From: Anabaena sp. 54
GTDB taxonomy: Bacteria; Cyanobacteriota; Cyanobacteriia; Cyanobacteriales; Nostocaceae
Assembly (NCBI GenBank): GCA_900299285.1
Contig: OMJF01000197.1
Span: forward strand, 1-38,849
Length of the DNA: 38,849 nt
Direction of reading: 5' to 3'
Within the stretch, counting starts at the first letter, position 1. Each line of letters starts with the position of its first letter. Below are positions 16,399 through 24,224 of the stretch, one piece after another. Both the position numbers and the translations under genes were made by a program. Below the pieces are notes generated by a model. That model was not told where the DNA came from, made no database searches, and was given only the letters and a program-made list of their open reading frames with translations.

Positions 16399-17330
16399 TA
16401 TTTTTTCTTCCCACCAAACAAACCACCAAACAAACCGCCATTTCCAGACTTATCTGGTTGCTTCTCTTCATTTTTGGAAGAAGAAGTACCTTGAGAACCA
16501 CTATTTGTCTTTCCTAAAGCCTGATCTACCTTGGGTTTCCATTCCAAAGCGATATTATCCTTGGGATTTAACTTTAGAGCGTTATCAAAGTGAATTTTCG
16601 CCATTTTCAGTTGATTTTGCTTTAAATATACCATTGCCATCAAGCTATGGCAATGACTATTTCTTGGCTCTAATTTTAAGGCATCCTGTAATTCTACTCT
16701 GGCTTGGGACAATTGGTTTGTTTCTAGTAAATTTTGAGCGCGACGCAGGTATTTTTCTATTAACGATTCCTCTTCTAATGGTAGAGTCGGAGTTGACGGT
16801 AATTTTTGACCAGGATTATGAGGCTGATTAGATGGAGGCTTAGTTATTTTCTGTCCTGATGTCCGCATCAGATAAACTAGATTTAACTCACTAATTTCAC
16901 CGATAATTTTGTGTGCTTTTTGTAAATCATTAAATTGAGTTTTGGCAATTTGGGCGATCGCTTTTTGATATGACACACTAACATTGGCGGCCGCTAACAA
17001 TTGTTTGGCTAATTGGGTCTCAACCTTGATTGATCCTGCTTCCTGTGCCAATCGCTTACCCATTTGTGACAAAATTAATAGATATTCCCGACGGATTTTT
17101 TCTACAGACAATTTCTGATAAGCTGGGTTAACTAGTTTTGATAAAAGACTATTAGCTATCTCTTTTTCTAAGTCACCCACCAAATGAGAACTATCTGGGT
17201 GCAATATCCGCACAATTTGCAAATAACGTTGACGAATTTCTTTAACTTCCGCATCAATTGTTATACATAGAACGGCGTGATAATCTATGAAATTATCGCT
17301 AAATAATCCAGAATTTATTTTTAAAGACAT
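16398..17330 (-). CDS. J-domain protein with TPR repeats
   Basis: 310 aa. The N-terminus (about 12-70) is a divergent J domain with H44-P-D46, the Hsp70-stimulating tripeptide, in RILHPDSSHL. A helical linker follows, then a proline/serine-rich stretch (about 163-185). Two tetratricopeptide repeats come next (about 190-265, including ARVELQDALKLEPRNSHCHS and AKIHFDNALKLNPKD). The tail is low complexity and glycine rich, ending GGLFGGLFGGKKK. It is probably a co-chaperone whose TPR part binds a client. It is translationally coupled to hisZ, which suggests joint expression without showing a common function. ATG start at 17330. Confidence 0.8.
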   Translation of the reverse strand: MSLKINSGLFSDNFIDYHAVLCITIDAEVKEIRQRYLQIVRILHPDSSHLVGDLEKEIANSLLSKLVNPAYQKLSVEKIRREYLLILSQMGKRLAQEAGSIKVETQLAKQLLAAANVSVSYQKAIAQIAKTQFNDLQKAHKIIGEISELNLVYLMRTSGQKITKPPSNQPHNPGQKLPSTPTLPLEEESLIEKYLRRAQNLLETNQLSQARVELQDALKLEPRNSHCHSLMAMVYLKQNQLKMAKIHFDNALKLNPKDNIALEWKPKVDQALGKTNSGSQGTSSSKNEEKQPDKSGNGGLFGGLFGGKKK

Positions 17331-17752
17331 TGTTATAGGTACTGCACCGACGCATACTTTTCTAGTTTACAGGGAATAACGACAAGTTTCAAATCTAGTC
17401 ATCACCAAAAATTTGGACTAGAGAAACTGTGGTGCAAAGATATATTTAATCAACCCCACCCCCAACCCCTCCTCGCTTGCGGGGAGGGGGCTATGATTTA
17501 CTTTGTTTAAGTGGATATAGCCTTATGTGATAGGAAATCATAGCAGAAATTTTTGATTTAGTGAACATAATTTAGTCAAATTGGCGTGTATTTTTCGGCA
17601 ATATTTAGTTCTAAATTTGGTAATTAAGTTTGCAGAAAATGAGAATGAATTATCTAATCACTCCTCGATATTCTATTAACAAGCGAGGGGGAAAACGGCA
17701 ACCGAGCAGTAAACAACCCCCAGCGATAATTCAAATCAAGGAGAATTCAGTC
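17331..17752. other. Intergenic region with G/C-rich palindrome; upstream of the peptide precursor
   Basis: No independent gene is seen. A dispersed G/C-rich repeat at about 17450-17490 contains the inverted repeat CCCCTCC (17466-17472) and GGAGGGG (17483-17489). An open frame extends upstream of the precursor gene to a TTG at 17630, but the precursor's own ATG at 17753 has the Shine-Dalgarno sequence. The precursor promoter must lie here; I could not assign -10/-35 boxes with confidence. Confidence 0.55.
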
Positions 17753-18007
17753 ATGTCTACTTTATTTACCGCAGTATCTGTTGAACAACAAGAAATCGTA
17801 GCCGGTGGTTATGAGATCCCTAATATTGATGGTGCAGCTGCAGTCTTTTTGAGTGACTATTACGGGGAATCTACTAAACAATATGGTGGTACTTATGCAG
17901 GACCTAATGGTACTGGTTCTTATGGTTGGCAAGATATTAGCAAATCCGACAGTTATTCTTTGGCCGCTTTCATAAATGGAACTGTAACCAATCATGGTCA
18001 CGAGTAA
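17753..18007 (+). CDS. Double-glycine leader peptide precursor 1 (bacteriocin-like)
   Basis: 84 aa. The leader MSTLFTAVSVEQQEIVAGG has the double-glycine pattern (hydrophobic at -4, -7 and further back, Gly18-Gly19) cut by C39 peptidases. The predicted core is residues 20-84, rich in Gly, Tyr and Ser (for example YGGTYAGPNGTGSYGWQD), and ends NHGHE. The leader resembles cyanobacterial CTB-type bacteriocin precursors. The start at 17753 is fixed by AAGGAG 10 nt upstream. The frame stays open upstream to 17630, but that part has no ribosome-binding site. The C39 exporter 770 bp downstream is the likely processor. The core has no Cys and no modifying enzyme is nearby, so an unmodified peptide is inferred. 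Confidence 0.72.
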   Translation: MSTLFTAVSVEQQEIVAGGYEIPNIDGAAAVFLSDYYGESTKQYGGTYAGPNGTGSYGWQDISKSDSYSLAAFINGTVTNHGHE

Positions 18008-18132
18008 GTTGGTTAAGACTACTATACCTGTTGCATAGAAGTGGTAAACGAGAATAAAAACATAGAATCATCAAACAGTATTAGATGATCATCACGGTTT
18101 TACTCCTAGCACTTCTATTCACAGAGTAGATG

Positions 18133-18178
18133 AAGATTTATGTATCACAAACAATGATACATAAATCTTATTTTTTAG
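18133..18178 (+). terminator. Strong hairpin with T run between the two precursor genes
   Basis: A perfect 15-bp inverted repeat has arms AAGATTTATGTATCA (18133-18147) and TGATACATAAATCTT (18155-18169) around the 7-nt loop CAAACAA. ATTTTTTAG follows immediately. It has the form of a Rho-independent terminator or attenuator. It ends 18 bp before the start of precursor 2, so it probably limits read-through from precursor 1 or regulates precursor 2. Confidence 0.8.
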
Positions 18179-18195
18179 AAAAAAGAGGTTTTACC

Positions 18196-18525
18196 ATGTC
18201 TGACCATATAGAAATAAAAAAATCCGACCTGTTTATAAATTTATCAGAAAAAGAACAAGAGTCTATATCTGGAGGTAGGTCATCATCTTTACCTCTGGAA
18301 ATGTTTGATATATTGTACCAAACTACGGATATATACTCTAAAGCAAGTAATGAAATGAATATTTCTCAAGGAAACTTGAGTATATCTTCAAAAAATCAAG
18401 CTGAATATCAATTTTCTCAAACAACCTTTATTTTATCTTCATTATTTGGTCGAGGAGGTGGCCGTCGTCGCAATAGGAGAAGAAGAGGTAATAGCTTCTT
18501 AGCGAGTATATTTAATCTTTTCTAG
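18196..18525 (+). CDS. Double-glycine leader peptide precursor 2, arginine-rich C-terminus
   Basis: 109 aa from ATG at 18196, with AAAAGAGG as ribosome-binding site. A longer frame to 18130 would cross the terminator hairpin and is rejected. The leader (residues 1-27) ends LSEKEQESISGG, a double-glycine cleavage site. The predicted 82-aa core has a polar, Ser/Gln/Asn-rich middle, then GRGGGRRRNRRRRG and a hydrophobic tail, NSFLASIFNLF. A cationic block next to a hydrophobic end is what a membrane-active peptide would show, though nucleic-acid binding is also possible. There are no Cys residues. It sits between precursor 1 and the C39 exporter on the same strand. I know no named family for the core. 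Confidence 0.68.
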   Translation: MSDHIEIKKSDLFINLSEKEQESISGGRSSSLPLEMFDILYQTTDIYSKASNEMNISQGNLSISSKNQAEYQFSQTTFILSSLFGRGGGRRRNRRRRGNSFLASIFNLF

Positions 18526-18575
18526 CACAAAAATAGAACAAGCATCAGATAATTTTATATTCTACCATTCGGATT

Positions 18576-18607
18576 ATATTTACCAGTGTTTACTACCAAT
18601 TCAATAG
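18576..18607 (+). repeat. 32-bp direct repeat, left copy
   Basis: This copy begins ATATTTACCAGTGTTTACTA and continues CCAATTCAATAG. It is identical to 18701-18732. The two copies bracket the miniature element at 18610-18674. Confidence 0.9.
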
Positions 18608-18609
18608 TT

Positions 18610-18674
18610 GTAGGGTGCGTCAGACTGCATAAATCCTGCAAATAAGCAGATTGTTGATATCTGACGCACCCTAC
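18610..18674. mobile_element. 65-bp miniature inverted-repeat element
   Basis: Perfect 15-bp terminal inverted repeats, GTAGGGTGCGTCAGA (18610-18624) and TCTGACGCACCCTAC (18660-18674), enclose a 35-bp interior. It encodes no protein. It is related to the degenerate copy at 2900-2965 and shares the GCGT...ACGCACCCTAC ends seen at 6183 and 32676. It lies in the leader region of the exporter gene. Confidence 0.8.
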
Positions 18675-18700
18675 CAATGTGCCAGTTGCGTAAGTCCTGC

Positions 18701-18732
18701 ATATTTACCAGTGTTTACTACCAATTCAATAG
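18701..18732 (+). repeat. 32-bp direct repeat, right copy
   Basis: Identical to 18576-18607 over 32 bp and ends 45 bp before the exporter start. It is preceded by TGCGTAAGTCCTGC, which resembles TGCATAAATCCTGC inside the neighbouring element, so the duplication probably arose with the insertion or by recombination around it. Confidence 0.9.
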
Positions 18733-18777
18733 AAATGAAAATAATATATTTTGATTCTTTTCTATGGTTATTTATTT

Positions 18778-20928
18778 ATGAAACTCCAATTTGTTAAACA
18801 ACATAGTGAAGAAGATTGTGGAGCAGCTTGTTTAGCGACAATATCCAAATATTATGGTCGTAATTTTACCCTCAGCCGCATTCGGGAAGTCGTCGGAACT
18901 GGACAATTTGGGACTACTTTATTAGGGTTAAGACGAGGTGCAGAAAGCCTGGGTTTTAAAGTTAGTCCAGTCAAAACATCATCAGAAATAATCGAGCGAA
19001 TGAATGAAGCTCCCTTACCAGCAATTATTCACTGGAAAGGAAATCATTGGGTTGTTTTATACGGTAAAAAAGGCAAAAATTTTGTCATTGCAGATCCGGG
19101 AGTTGGGGTTCGTTATCTTTCTAAAAAAGATTTAATTGATGGTTGGAAAGATTGGTTAATTCTCTTACTAGAACCAGATCCTATTCGCTTTTTTGAACAA
19201 GAAAGTGATAAAACTGGTGGCTTTTGGCGTTTCTTTCGACGAGTTTGGATTTATCGCGCCATTTTAGTCCAAGTTTTACCTTTAAATTTGATCTTGGGTT
19301 TGTTATCTTTAGCTTCTCCTTTCTTATTACAAATTCTCACTGATGATGTGTTAGTTAGAGGTGACACCAAATTACTAACTACTGTAGCGATTTCTGTAGT
19401 AGTTATGAACTTTGTTTCTAATAGCCTTTCCTTTGTCCAATCTAACTTAATTGCTAACTTTGCTCAACGCTTACAATTAGGGCTAGTTTTAGATTTTGGT
19501 AGACAAATTCTGCGTTTACCTTTAAGTTATTACGAAGCTCGACGCAGTGGTGAAATAGTTAGTAGATTGCAAGATATTGAACAAATTAATCAATTAGTCG
19601 CTCAATTGGTTGTTACCTTACCTAGCCGATTTTTTATTGCATTGATTTCTTTAGGCTTCATGATTTTTTATAGCTGGAAATTAACAGGAATAGCATTATT
19701 AATTTCCGTAATTATGACATTATCAACTATTATTTTTCAGCCCAATTTACAACAAAAAACTCGTGAGCTTTTAGTTCAAGAAGCGGAAACTCAAGGGGTT
19801 TTAGTCGAAACTTTTAAAGGAGCATTAACTCTCAAAACAACTACCTCAGCACCCCAATTTTTAGATGAATTAGAAACCCGTTTTATTCGTCTAGCTAATC
19901 TCATGTTTCGCACTATCCAAATTGGCATCATTAACAATACTTTCTCTGGTTTTGTTTGTGCTATTGGTGGTGTTATTTTACTTTGGTTCGGTGGCTATTT
20001 AGTAATTAACCCCGCTGAAAATCTCAGTATTGGTAAATTACTAGCATTTAACTCTATGAATGGGAATTTTTTGGGTTTAATTGGTACTGTTATTGGCTTT
20101 GTTGAAGAATTTACCCGTGCCAAAACTGCCACCCAAAGATTAACAGAAGTTATTGATGCTACTCCAGAAAATGAAGATTATGGCAAAAAACCTGTTGCTA
20201 AAATTCCTGAAAATGTTGATATCTTTTGCAAGAATTTGAAGTTTCACTATGCAGGAAGAATTGACTTTCTAGAAGGTTTTTCTTTAACAATTCCTGGTGG
20301 TCAAGTTGTGGCTTTAATTGGTAAATCTGGATGTGGTAAAAGTACCTTAGCTAAATTAATAGCTGGGTTATATCCCCTGCAATCTGGTAATATCCAAATT
20401 GGAATTTATAACCTTCAAGACCTTTCTTTAGAATGTCTACGTCAACAAGTGGTTCTTGTTCCCCAGGATGCTCATTTTTGGAGTCGTTCTATTATCGAGA
20501 ATTTTCGATTAGGAGCGCCTCGTGTTAGCTTTGAGCAGATTGTTCAAGCTTGTCAAATTTCTGGTGCTGATGAATTTATTAATAAGTTACCGGAGACATA
20601 TCAAACTATTTTAGGAGAATTTGGTGCTAATATTTCTGGTGGACAAAGACAAAGATTAGCCATAGCTAGAGCCATTGTTACAGACCCACCAATTTTGATT
20701 TTAGATGAATCTACTGGTGGACTTGATCCAGTTAGTGAAGCCCAAGTTTTAGACCAATTATTTAAACATCGTCGAGGGAAAACAACAATTTTAATTACTC
20801 ACAGACCTAAAGTAATTAATCGGGCTGACTGGATTGTTTTGATAGATCAAGGTAAGTTGAAATTAGCAGGTTCTTTAGAGGATTTACGCACTAAACCAGG
20901 AGATCATTTAGATTTTCTAATTCCTTAA
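18778..20928 (+). CDS. Peptidase-containing (C39) ABC exporter for double-glycine peptides
   Basis: 716 aa, a bacteriocin-type PCAT in one chain. An N-terminal C39 cysteine peptidase (about 1-135) carries C14 in QHSEEDCGAACLA, H90 in HWVVLYG and D106 in IADPG. It removes double-glycine leaders. The membrane domain (about 160-440) has six predicted helices. The ATPase domain has Walker A G515KSGCGKST, Q-loop LVPQDAHFWSRSI, signature ISGGQRQRLAIARA, Walker B ILILDESTGGLDP and switch TILITHRP. The start is ATG at 18778; an in-frame TTG at 18751 lies in repeat-flanked DNA and is less likely. It is shorter than HetC-type exporters. It is expected to cut and export the two precursors encoded just upstream, with the next gene as its adaptor. 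Confidence 0.93.
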   Translation: MKLQFVKQHSEEDCGAACLATISKYYGRNFTLSRIREVVGTGQFGTTLLGLRRGAESLGFKVSPVKTSSEIIERMNEAPLPAIIHWKGNHWVVLYGKKGKNFVIADPGVGVRYLSKKDLIDGWKDWLILLLEPDPIRFFEQESDKTGGFWRFFRRVWIYRAILVQVLPLNLILGLLSLASPFLLQILTDDVLVRGDTKLLTTVAISVVVMNFVSNSLSFVQSNLIANFAQRLQLGLVLDFGRQILRLPLSYYEARRSGEIVSRLQDIEQINQLVAQLVVTLPSRFFIALISLGFMIFYSWKLTGIALLISVIMTLSTIIFQPNLQQKTRELLVQEAETQGVLVETFKGALTLKTTTSAPQFLDELETRFIRLANLMFRTIQIGIINNTFSGFVCAIGGVILLWFGGYLVINPAENLSIGKLLAFNSMNGNFLGLIGTVIGFVEEFTRAKTATQRLTEVIDATPENEDYGKKPVAKIPENVDIFCKNLKFHYAGRIDFLEGFSLTIPGGQVVALIGKSGCGKSTLAKLIAGLYPLQSGNIQIGIYNLQDLSLECLRQQVVLVPQDAHFWSRSIIENFRLGAPRVSFEQIVQACQISGADEFINKLPETYQTILGEFGANISGGQRQRLAIARAIVTDPPILILDESTGGLDPVSEAQVLDQLFKHRRGKTTILITHRPKVINRADWIVLIDQGKLKLAGSLEDLRTKPGDHLDFLIP

Positions 20929-21089
20929 TTTCCCTTGTATTTACCCCCCCTTAGTCCCCCCTTGTAAAGCAGGGAAACCGATTTCCAGTTTCCAGTCCTC
21001 TCTCTTTAGCAAGGGCAGGGTTAGGGAAGGGTAAAACCATCTGCTATTTGTGATAGGAATCCTATATATTATTCATCATTTAGATAATC

Positions 21090-22493
21090 ATGCTTTACAC
21101 TCATGATCAAGAATTTAATTCTGTAATTGGAAATGATAATTCACTTCCTCCCATAAGTATTTGGACATCTTTAGCAGGTGTATTTCTGTTTGGGACTGTT
21201 ATGACTAGCATTTATTTATCTTCATGGATGAAATATAATGTTACCGTCAAAGCTAATGCTATTGTTCGTCCCATAGGTGAAACTCGTGTGGTGCAATCAA
21301 AGGTAGAAGGGACTATTAAAAATATCTTAGTCAAAGAAAATCAGATTGTTAAACAAGCAGAAGTAATAGCCATTTTAGATACTGAACAATTGCTAATAAA
21401 AAAAAGTCAATTAGAGGAAAATATCAACCAAAATAAATTACAAATTTTACAGATTTATGCTCAAAACCGGACTTTAAATAATCAAATAATGGCGGAAAAA
21501 AGAGTGATACAAAGAGTTGTTACTTCTGCTAAAGAAGATTTGTTAAAAAATCAAAGAGAATATGAAGAGCGAAAAGTTAATACTCAAGGTGAATTAATGA
21601 CAGCCCAGGTAAATATTCAGAAACAATTAGTAGATTTACAAAAAGCTGAAGCTGATTTAGAATTTGCGAAAGTGGATCGTGATCGCTATCAACAATTAGC
21701 AGAAATTGGGGCAGTTAGTAACCGGGAATTTGAGCAAAAACAGCTAGTTGTTCAACAAATGAGCTTAACACTAGAAGCTGTAAAAAAAGCTGTTGATATC
21801 GCTAATATAAAAGTTCAATTAAATAAAGCTGCAATTAATCCAACTACGGCAATGATGAATATGGCACAAGAACGTATTGCTCAAGAAATTGCTAAAGGTG
21901 AAGCAAATATAGCTGCTCTAAATAAAGAAAGGGTAGGCCTAATTCAACGATTAGTTGAAATACAAACTCAAATAAAACAATTACAAAAAGAACTTCAACA
22001 GTTAGAAAATCAGCAAAAAAATAGCACTATTGTTGCTACTAGTCATGGGATTATTTTGAAACTAAATTTAAGAAATTCTGGACAAGTTGTTCGCGCTGGT
22101 GAATCTCTTGCTGAGATTGTACCTGATGATCGTACTTCTTTAGTAATTAAAGCTCTGATTCCTAGCTCAGAAATTAATAAAATTGCTGTTGGTCAAAAAG
22201 CACAACTTCGTGTTGATGCTTGTCCATATCCTGATTATGGAATTGCTAAAGGCGTTGTTAAAACGATTTCTCCTGATGCAATTACACCCCTAAGCAAAGA
22301 TACAAATACTGCAATTTCTCCTGGCGCTAACTACTTTGAAGCTACAATTCAACCCGAAAAAAGTTCATTTGGAAATAATGATCGTCAGTGTTTTCTTCAG
22401 TCGGGGATGAATGGTACAGCCGATATTATTTCTAAGGAAGAAACCATATTGCAATTTATGTTAAGAAAAGCTAGATTGATTTCTGATTTGTGA
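21090..22493 (+). CDS. HlyD-family membrane fusion/adaptor protein
   Basis: 467 aa. A short cytoplasmic N-terminus is followed by one membrane helix (about 25-44, SIWTSLAGVFLFGTVMTSIY). A split biotinyl-lipoyl domain follows (IVRPIGETRVVQSKVEGTI and later TSHGIILKLNLRNSGQVVRAGE). Between its halves are long coiled coils (about 95-310, rich in Gln/Glu/Lys/Leu). A C-terminal beta domain contains IKALIPSSEINKIAVGQKAQ. Such adaptors link an inner-membrane ABC exporter to an outer-membrane channel in type I secretion. It directly follows the C39 exporter. The 160-bp gap contains a C-rich/G-rich dispersed repeat (about 20942-21030), so a promoter or processing site may intervene. No TolC gene is present here. 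Confidence 0.9.
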   Translation: MLYTHDQEFNSVIGNDNSLPPISIWTSLAGVFLFGTVMTSIYLSSWMKYNVTVKANAIVRPIGETRVVQSKVEGTIKNILVKENQIVKQAEVIAILDTEQLLIKKSQLEENINQNKLQILQIYAQNRTLNNQIMAEKRVIQRVVTSAKEDLLKNQREYEERKVNTQGELMTAQVNIQKQLVDLQKAEADLEFAKVDRDRYQQLAEIGAVSNREFEQKQLVVQQMSLTLEAVKKAVDIANIKVQLNKAAINPTTAMMNMAQERIAQEIAKGEANIAALNKERVGLIQRLVEIQTQIKQLQKELQQLENQQKNSTIVATSHGIILKLNLRNSGQVVRAGESLAEIVPDDRTSLVIKALIPSSEINKIAVGQKAQLRVDACPYPDYGIAKGVVKTISPDAITPLSKDTNTAISPGANYFEATIQPEKSSFGNNDRQCFLQSGMNGTADIISKEETILQFMLRKARLISDL

Positions 22494-22519
22494 TTAGCAA
22501 AAATCAGAAATCTAACTTC

Positions 22520-22556
22520 ATTACTCCTTTTTGTAGGACGAAATAAGGGGAGTAAT
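22520..22556 (+). terminator. Possible hairpin terminator after the HlyD gene
   Basis: Inverted repeat ATTACTCC (22520-22527) and GGAGTAAT (22549-22556) with a 21-nt loop, followed by only TTCT. It is weak for a terminator and may only be a transcript-stabilising hairpin. Confidence 0.35.
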
Positions 22557-22580
22557 TTCTAAGTTAACTAAGTCATAATC

Positions 22581-23240
22581 ATGATCAAGTTTATGACATC
22601 TGAGCAAAGAATTAAGCAAGCATTACAGTGGTGGTTTTATAGAGAATTCTGGAAATTATTTCTAGAATCTGAAAAAGTCCGTGATGATTTATTACAAGAA
22701 TCTTTTACAATCCGACGTAATTTAGATTTATTAGTTATGGATAAACTTAGTTTATCAGTGACAAAGATTCAGTCCTATATCAAAAAAATTGATGATTTTC
22801 ATCATTCTTTAGTACAATTGAGCGATCGCTTATGTCCGATATCTATTCAAGATAGTTTACCTTTATGTATTGAGTGTTTACTAGAACCTTGGATTAACTC
22901 CTATCCCCATCTAGATTTTCAGGTTAATATGCCAATTTCCTGGAGAATTGAAGAACCTGAATGTAGTTGGATAATTTTAAGAGTTTTAGAAGAATTACTC
23001 AGAATAACTTTACCAGAAACAGAAATTTTACCCCCGATTTATATTCATATAACTCTCAAACAAATAGGAAGTATAGCACTATTGGCTGTAAAAATTTCCT
23101 ATCCTGATATGTCCACTTTGATTTTTTATTCCCATTTACCAGAATTAGAATATCTTTACGATATCTTTAAGTTATTAATATCAGGTAAATGCTCATTTTT
23201 TCATAAGCATCTGATGTCAATATGGCACTTTTATTGGTAA
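22581..23240 (+). CDS. Degenerate sensor-kinase-like protein lacking a complete ATP-binding domain
   Basis: 219 aa, with no membrane helices apparent. A helical N-terminal half (about 1-85) contains RRNLDLLVMDKLSLSVTKIQ. It is followed by ISIQDSLPLCIECLLEPW, which has the spacing of the late dimerisation region in NarL-type histidine kinases. After it comes WIILRVLEELLRITLPE, which resembles an N-box (EELLR) without the key Asn. The typical G boxes (DxGxG, GxGL) are missing, and the chain ends in SFFHKHLMSIWHFYW. It could be a kinase-derived regulatory or sensor partner of the response regulator and kinase that follow, or a decayed kinase. Family assignment is tentative. ATG at 22581; an internal ATG at residue 5 is also possible. 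Confidence 0.5.
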   Translation: MIKFMTSEQRIKQALQWWFYREFWKLFLESEKVRDDLLQESFTIRRNLDLLVMDKLSLSVTKIQSYIKKIDDFHHSLVQLSDRLCPISIQDSLPLCIECLLEPWINSYPHLDFQVNMPISWRIEEPECSWIILRVLEELLRITLPETEILPPIYIHITLKQIGSIALLAVKISYPDMSTLIFYSHLPELEYLYDIFKLLISGKCSFFHKHLMSIWHFYW

Positions 23241-23507
23241 GCATTGTCTATTACTTAATATCTCCTACACTATCAGGTATTAAATCTAAAATTATTTTAA
23301 TTAATCCTAAATTATTGTTCAATCAAAATATTTATTATCGTTATACATTAACTTCATAATTACTTTATAATAAATTCAATTCGGTGAGGGTTGTCAACCT
23401 TCATAGGGCATAGGTTATAACTAATATAATCTGGTAAAAACTAATTAATAGTCCTATATAGCAATCAAAATTTATCTGGTGTATAACCATTGGGACAATT
23501 ATTAGAT

Positions 23508-24185
23508 ATGAAACAAATTTCATCAAAAAAATCAAGTTTAAAATTTATGGTCATTGATGATCACGAATCAGTTTTAAATGGCACAGTTGAAATACTACGA
23601 AAAAACTATCCTAGTGCTGAACTTAATATTGCTACAAATGCTAGTCATGCTTTAGAAGAAATTGCTATCTGTCAACCTGATTTGCTAGTTATGGATCTTT
23701 CCATACCTGAAAAATTAGAAATGACAGCGCGAGTTGATATAGGTATTCAATTTCTGAAAGTTTTGATGGAAAATTATTCTCATCTAAATCTTGTTGTTCA
23801 AAGCGTTCATGTGAAAACATTAGTTCGTATTCGTCCTTATATTGATAATCATCAAGGAGGCTTTACTGTCGCTGATAAAAGTCTTTCTACCGCAGAAATG
23901 TTAATTAGAGTTGATTGGGCTTTACAGGGATTAACTCACACAAAAGATATTAAAGGAATACATTCAGGGTTAGAGATAAAACCAGAGTGGTTGCAAGTGC
24001 TGAACCTAGCTTTTGAACAAGGATTACAAGATAAAGTAATTGCTAAAAATATGTGTATATCTGAACGTATGGTACGTCATTATTGGAGTAAGTTACAAGA
24101 CGCTTTAAGCATTTACCCAGAAGAAGGTAAAAACATCCGTATTCAAACAGAAATCAAAGCTAGAGCGGCAGGATTAATTGATTAA
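23508..24185 (+). CDS. NarL/FixJ-type response regulator
   Basis: 225 aa. The receiver domain (about 11-140) has acidic pocket D17-D18, phosphoacceptor D63 in LLVMDLSIPE and conserved K124 in VADKS. A LuxR-type helix-turn-helix follows (about 155-210, with DKVIAKNMCISERMVRHYW). It is expected to bind DNA when phosphorylated. ATG at 23508 is chosen; the frame opens with TTG at 23490, which adds six residues with no function seen. The next gene encodes a kinase of the matching class, so they are probably a cognate pair. They lie downstream of the peptide exporter genes, but 267 bp after the kinase-like gene, so they may have their own promoter. Possible targets are the precursor genes. Confidence 0.85.
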   Translation: MKQISSKKSSLKFMVIDDHESVLNGTVEILRKNYPSAELNIATNASHALEEIAICQPDLLVMDLSIPEKLEMTARVDIGIQFLKVLMENYSHLNLVVQSVHVKTLVRIRPYIDNHQGGFTVADKSLSTAEMLIRVDWALQGLTHTKDIKGIHSGLEIKPEWLQVLNLAFEQGLQDKVIAKNMCISERMVRHYWSKLQDALSIYPEEGKNIRIQTEIKARAAGLID

Positions 24186-24224
24186 CTAACAAATAAAGTT
24201 AGTAAAATTAATCAGGTGTTTTCC

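Noticed and set aside
16505..16831. 108-codon plus-strand frame
   Set aside because: It is antisense to the TPR region of the J-domain gene and has no supporting start or motif.
17630..17752. N-terminal extension of peptide precursor 1 from TTG at 17630
   Set aside because: The ATG at 17753 has a good Shine-Dalgarno sequence and gives a leader of normal length (19 residues to GG).
18130..18195. N-terminal extension of peptide precursor 2
   Set aside because: It would place the start inside the perfect terminator-like hairpin; ATG 18196 has its own ribosome-binding site and gives a normal leader.
18778..20928. HetC (heterocyst differentiation exporter)
   Set aside because: It is much shorter than HetC, no hetP is adjacent, and two double-glycine precursors lie directly upstream, which favours a bacteriocin-type exporter.
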